Notes under the pieces: generated by a model
Database searches by the model: none
Told to the model about the DNA's origin: nothing
The model's input: only the letters and a program-made list of their open reading frames with translations
Part shown: positions 63,485 through 64,000 of the stretch, one piece after another
Layout of the letters: every line of letters starts with the position of its first letter
Numbering within the stretch: the stretch's first letter is position 1
Origin: Streptomyces flavochromogenes
Lineage (GTDB): Bacteria; Actinomycetota; Actinomycetes; Streptomycetales; Streptomycetaceae
DNA: 64,000 bases
Direction: 5' to 3'
Assembly (NCBI RefSeq): GCF_000717595.1
Contig: NZ_JNZO01000017.1
Span: 1 to 64,000, forward strand
Made by a program: the position numbers and the translations under genes

Positions 63485-63781
63485 TTAGTCCTCCCCCAGG
63501 ATCTGCGGCACCTTGAAACGCTGCTGCTCCTGGGCCGGGGCGCCGGAGAGCGCCTGCTCGGGGGTGAGCGACGGACGGACCTCGTCCGCGCGCATGACAT
63601 TGGTCAGCGGCAGCGGGTGGGAGGTCGGCGGTACGTCTTGGTCGGCGACCTCGGAGACGCGGGCGACCGCGCCGATGATGTCGTCGAGCTGGCCGGCGAA
63701 GTGATCGAGTTCTTCGCCCTTCAGCTCCAGACGCGCCAGCCGTGCGAGGTGGGCGACCTCCTCGCGCGTGATGCCAGGCAT
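63485..63781 (-). CDS. gatC: Aspartyl/glutamyl-tRNA amidotransferase subunit C
   Basis: 98 residues, normal length. [20 protein letters not shown] opens the helical part that tethers GatA and GatB; the C-terminal VPQILGED is typical. GAGGA lies six bases before ATG 63779-63781. First gene of the gatC-gatA-(small ORF)-gatB operon. Confidence 0.95.
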   Translation of the reverse strand: MPGITREEVAHLARLARLELKGEELDHFAGQLDDIIGAVARVSEVADQDVPPTSHPLPLTNVMRADEVRPSLTPEQALSGAPAQEQQRFKVPQILGED

Positions 63782-63897
63782 GCGGATCCTCACGGGGTGA
63801 GCTTGATGGTGTGGGCCCATCCTATGGGGCCGGTGCCGCTGCCCGTGAAACGGTTTGCCCGGGGTCGTCTCCCCGGGTGGACGCGGCCTACTGAACG

Positions 63898-64000
63898 ACC
63901 TGGCCGGAAGGGTGGTCCACGTCGAGTTCGGCGGCGATGTCGGCGGGTCGGCGCCAGCCGTGCTCGCCGCGGGCGAGCAGCCATGCGGTGGCCTCGCCGG
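63898..64000 (-). CDS. C-terminal end of an unidentified protein
   Basis: The last 34 codons, ending [12 protein letters not shown], leave the window at its right edge. The visible part contains [19 protein letters not shown]. No family can be named. TAG 63898-63900. The 117 bases to the gatC start contain a CCCGGG-rich hairpin (about 63859-63880) that could terminate it. Confidence 0.5.

Overview
The window is a GC-rich chromosomal segment of a Streptomyces, or a very close actinomycete. The evidence is the strong third-position G/C bias, frequent GTG and TTG starts, GTGA/ATGA/TGATG couplings, and several gene neighbourhoods that I recall as conserved in streptomycetes: accB-accE beside a conservon, ilvB-ilvN-ilvC-serA beside a GGDEF protein, putA-pruA beside a PucR regulator, and gatC-gatA-gatB. 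I see no rRNA or tRNA gene, CRISPR array, insertion sequence, prophage or secondary-metabolite cluster. It reads as core chromosome with a few accessory genes.

Layout. 1-2.2 kb: end of a conservon CvnD gene, then accE and accB (acyl-CoA carboxylase). 2.4-10.5 kb: secreted GH101 glycosidase, small secreted M15-like protein, YceI protein, serine hydrolase and a second, orphan DNA-polymerase sliding clamp. 10.5-16 kb: Gly-rich membrane protein, citramalate-synthase-type cimA with a probable attenuator, MFS transporter and TetR regulator. 16-21 kb: a nitrogen module made of a divergent urease pair (ureAB, ureC), agmatine deiminase and a divergent NCS1 permease. 21-23.5 kb: ilvE and leuB. 23.5-28.8 kb: small proteins, a LysR/reductase pair, a PadR pair, an AAC(2')-type acetyltransferase and a dehalogenase-like hydrolase. 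29-33 kb: pruA-putA and a PucR regulator. 33-36 kb: two tandem DUF1266-type paralogues and a TetR gene. 36-41.7 kb: serA, ilvC, ilvN, ilvB and the classical ilvB leader peptide with attenuator. 41.7-48.9 kb: a CdgC-like c-di-GMP protein, two oxidoreductases, a sugar-dehydrogenase lipoprotein and a small DUF6191 protein. 48.9-58 kb: a large LuxR regulator, small proteins, GNAT, MMPL exporter and phospholipase C. 58-64 kb: a kinase and gatB, a small membrane protein, gatA, gatC, and the end of an unidentified gene.

How the genes work together. Branched-chain amino acid synthesis dominates (ilvB, ilvN, ilvC, ilvE, leuB, cimA). Two of these loci, ilvB and cimA, have a 13-codon leader peptide with rare Ile/Leu/Val codons followed by a terminator hairpin. 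Nitrogen and amino-acid breakdown is represented by putA-pruA and by the urease/agmatine-deiminase unit.

The most interesting signals are: (i) the divergent urease-agmatine deiminase-permease unit with twin operators; (ii) a nearly identical direct-repeat element upstream of two unrelated secreted hydrolases 52 kb apart; (iii) the cimA leader; (iv) the orphan clamp; (v) an AAC(2')-family gene; (vi) several unexplained operator-like inverted repeats. All functions are read from sequence features and memory of the families; no database search was run.
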